From: Rubrobacter sp.
GTDB taxonomy: Bacteria; Actinomycetota; Rubrobacteria; Rubrobacterales; Rubrobacteraceae
Direction of reading: 5' to 3'
NCBI GenBank assembly: GCA_016781635.1
Contig: JADDPY010000053.1
Coordinates: 1 to 6,839 of the forward strand
DNA length: 6,839 nt
Position 1 is the stretch's first letter, and each line of letters begins with the position of its first letter. Positions 5,334 through 6,839 of this stretch are shown here, piece after piece. The position numbers were made by a program, and so were the translations under genes. Below the pieces are notes generated by a model. The model ran no database searches. It had not been told where the DNA came from and worked only from the letters and a program-made list of their open reading frames with translations.

Positions 5334-5369
5334 TTGCTCGCGAGCAACGACTTCAGAGCTTTCGAAAGC
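5334..5369 (+). promoter_or_regulatory. Two perfect palindromes in the exporter leader
   Basis: TTGCTCGCGAGCAA (5334-5347, 14 bp) and GCTTTCGAAAGC (5358-5369, 12 bp) are both perfect palindromes, 10 bases apart, just before the likely TTG start at 5379. Around them, 5290-5400 is clearly more AT-rich than the rest of the window. They may be regulator sites or small RNA hairpins that affect ribosome access. No strong SD precedes the exporter gene. Confidence 0.4.
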
Positions 5370-5378
5370 GGCGGTTTC

Positions 5379-6839
5379 TTGAAGACTTTTTACAAGCTAA
5401 TGTCGTTCACCGGTGGCCGACGGTATCTGCTGGTGCTCGGCTTCGTCTGCGCCTTCGGGGTCACGCTTGCGGGGATCGCGATCCCCTGGATCGTCTCCGA
5501 GGCCATAGACAAGGCCTTCCCGCCGAACGGCGCCGACAGGCCGGATCTCCTGTGGCCGCTGGCCTTGGGGATTCTCGGGCTCGCGACTTTGCGCTTTCTT
5601 TTCGGGTTCGGGCGGCGCTACGCGACAAACTACCTCGGTCACGTCGTGGAGTATCGCCTGCGCAAGGCGCTCTTCGAGAAGATGCTCTCCCTGCACCACG
5701 GCTTCTACGACAAGGCCTCGACCGGAGAGCTGGTCTCGCGGGCGACGAACGATCTGCGCGTGGTGCGCTTCTTCGTCGGCTGGGGGATGTTCCAGCTGTT
5801 CATAAGCGTGCTCACGCTCATCGTGGTCTCGGCGGCGCTGTTGTACCTGAATTGGAGCCTGGCGCTCATCGTCCTCAGCCCGATGCCGCTCCTCGCGTTC
5901 GCGGCTTGGCGATTCGCGGCGAAGGTCCACCCCATCTTCCGCTCCGTCCAGCAGAAGCTCGCCGACGTCACGACGGTCGTGCAGGAGAACGTCTCCGGCA
6001 TCCGAGTCGTGAAGTCCTTCTCCCGCGAGCCCTTCGAGAAAAACCAGTTCGGCGGCAGGGCCGAGGGCGTCCTCAACGAGACGATGGCCGCCCGCGGTCT
6101 ACGGGCCTTTTATATTCCGGGGATGAGCTTTATCCCGGCAACCTCCATCGCGATCCTGATCCTCTTCGGCGGACGGGCCGTCGTCGAGGGAACGCTGACC
6201 ATCGGCGAGTTCACCCTCTTCCAGCTCTACCTGATGCAACTCGTCTGGCCGATGCAGGGCTTCGGTATGGTCATAGACCAGGGCCAGAGGGCGCTCGCCT
6301 CGTCCGAGCGGGTCTTCGAGATCCTGGACTCCGAGCCCGACGTGCGCTCCCCCGAGAAGCCACAGCCGCTCCGCGAGGAGACCCCCGGCGTCGAGCTCCG
6401 CGACGTCACGTTCTCGTACACGGATGACGGCGAGCCCGTCCTGAAGGCTCTGAACCTCGCGGTCGAGCCGGGAGAGGCGATAGCCATCGTCGGGTCGACG
6501 GGGAGCGGAAAGAGTACCCTGCTCTCGCTCGTGGCGCGCTTCTACGACCCGGAGGATGGATCGGTGCTGGTCGGCGGGACGGACGTGCGTGAGCTCGACC
6601 TCGGCGAGTTGAGGCGTAGCGTCGGCATGGTGCCGCAGGAGACGTTCTTGTTCTCGGAGACCGTGCGGGAGAACATCACGTTCGGGAACCCGGATGCCAC
6701 GCAAGAAGAGGTCGAGCGGGCGGCAAAGATCGCGGGTATCCACGACCAGATCTCGAACTTCCCCAAGGGCTACGACACGACGGTCGGTGAGTGGGGCATC
6801 ACCCTCTCCGGCGGCCAGAAGCAGCGCGTCGCCATCGCC
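5379..6839 (+). CDS. ABC exporter half-transporter (membrane + ATPase domains), partial
   Basis: Open to the right edge: 487 codons of an expected 580-620. It is a type IV exporter, with six membrane helices fused to an ATPase, which moves lipids, peptides or drugs out of the cell as a dimer. Membrane segments are visible near residues 16-36, 57-75, 130-175 and 243-296. A coupling region QENVSGIRVVKSFSRE starts at residue 202. The ATPase shows A-loop Y347, Walker A GSTGSGKST (372-380), Q-loop Q420 in MVPQETFLF and signature LSGGQ (476-480). Walker B, D-loop and H-loop lie beyond the edge. The TTG at 5379 is preferred because MKTFYKLMSFTGGRRYLL matches the usual pre-TM1 elbow helix. ATG 5400 would cut it, and an in-frame ATG at 5280 would add 33 atypical residues. 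No strong SD marks any of them. Substrate unknown; a partner half-transporter may follow. Confidence 0.93.
   Translation, partial: MKTFYKLMSFTGGRRYLLVLGFVCAFGVTLAGIAIPWIVSEAIDKAFPPNGADRPDLLWPLALGILGLATLRFLFGFGRRYATNYLGHVVEYRLRKALFEKMLSLHHGFYDKASTGELVSRATNDLRVVRFFVGWGMFQLFISVLTLIVVSAALLYLNWSLALIVLSPMPLLAFAAWRFAAKVHPIFRSVQQKLADVTTVVQENVSGIRVVKSFSREPFEKNQFGGRAEGVLNETMAARGLRAFYIPGMSFIPATSIAILILFGGRAVVEGTLTIGEFTLFQLYLMQLVWPMQGFGMVIDQGQRALASSERVFEILDSEPDVRSPEKPQPLREETPGVELRDVTFSYTDDGEPVLKALNLAVEPGEAIAIVGSTGSGKSTLLSLVARFYDPEDGSVLVGGTDVRELDLGELRRSVGMVPQETFLFSETVRENITFGNPDATQEEVERAAKIAGIHDQISNFPKGYDTTVGEWGITLSGGQKQRVAIA

Noticed and set aside
5552..6427. Open frame of 291 residues on the + strand, and several minus-strand frames from 5397 to 6766
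   Set aside because: All are shadows of the ABC exporter, whose true frame is open from before 5379 to the right edge with membrane helices, Walker A and signature motif.

Overview
The window is GC-rich DNA with GC-ending codons, SD-led and occasional TTG starts, and an actinobacterial-style sortase. The mix of a spore-photoproduct-lyase-like radical SAM protein, a DUF5946 protein and a large MerR regulator suggests a deep-branching actinobacterium such as Rubrobacter. That is an inference from protein style; no marker gene was searched.

Layout. (1) 1-345 (+): C-terminal part of a sortase, cut by the left edge. (2) 434-616 (+): a 60-residue zinc-ribbon protein resembling Lar/restriction-alleviation proteins, followed by a very long inverted repeat (623-677) and a second hairpin (709-724). 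(3) 803-1918 (-): a spore photoproduct lyase-like radical SAM protein that keeps the CxxxCxxC cluster but appears to lack the hydrogen-donor cysteine of true SplB. (4) 2032-2537 (-): a DUF5946 gene broken by an apparent one-base deletion in a C6 run. (5) 2661-3566 (-): a DUF2268 zinc metalloprotease with HELHH. (6) 3634-4077 (-): an isolated ribosomal protein uL11 paralogue, outside the usual nusG-rplK-rplA context. (7) 4174-5172 (+): a MerR-family regulator with a long, almost cysteine-free helical C-terminal domain, divergent from uL11. (8) 5379 to the right edge (+): an ABC exporter half-transporter with fused membrane and ATPase domains, behind a leader full of palindromes.

The most interesting unit is 2661-5172. 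Between the MerR gene and the uL11 paralogue lies a promoter facing uL11 with TTGACT, a 19-bp spacer and TACGCT. The spacer contains a near-perfect 7-bp dyad, which is the usual architecture of a MerR-activated promoter. A candidate promoter for the regulator itself runs the other way and overlaps the same operator. This suggests a self-contained switch: an effector sensed by the MerR protein turns on a spare uL11 and a metalloprotease. Because uL11 is the thiopeptide target and the paralogue has lost one proline of the thiopeptide-binding segment, target substitution or ribosome stress is a testable role. This is inference; nothing in the sequence proves it.
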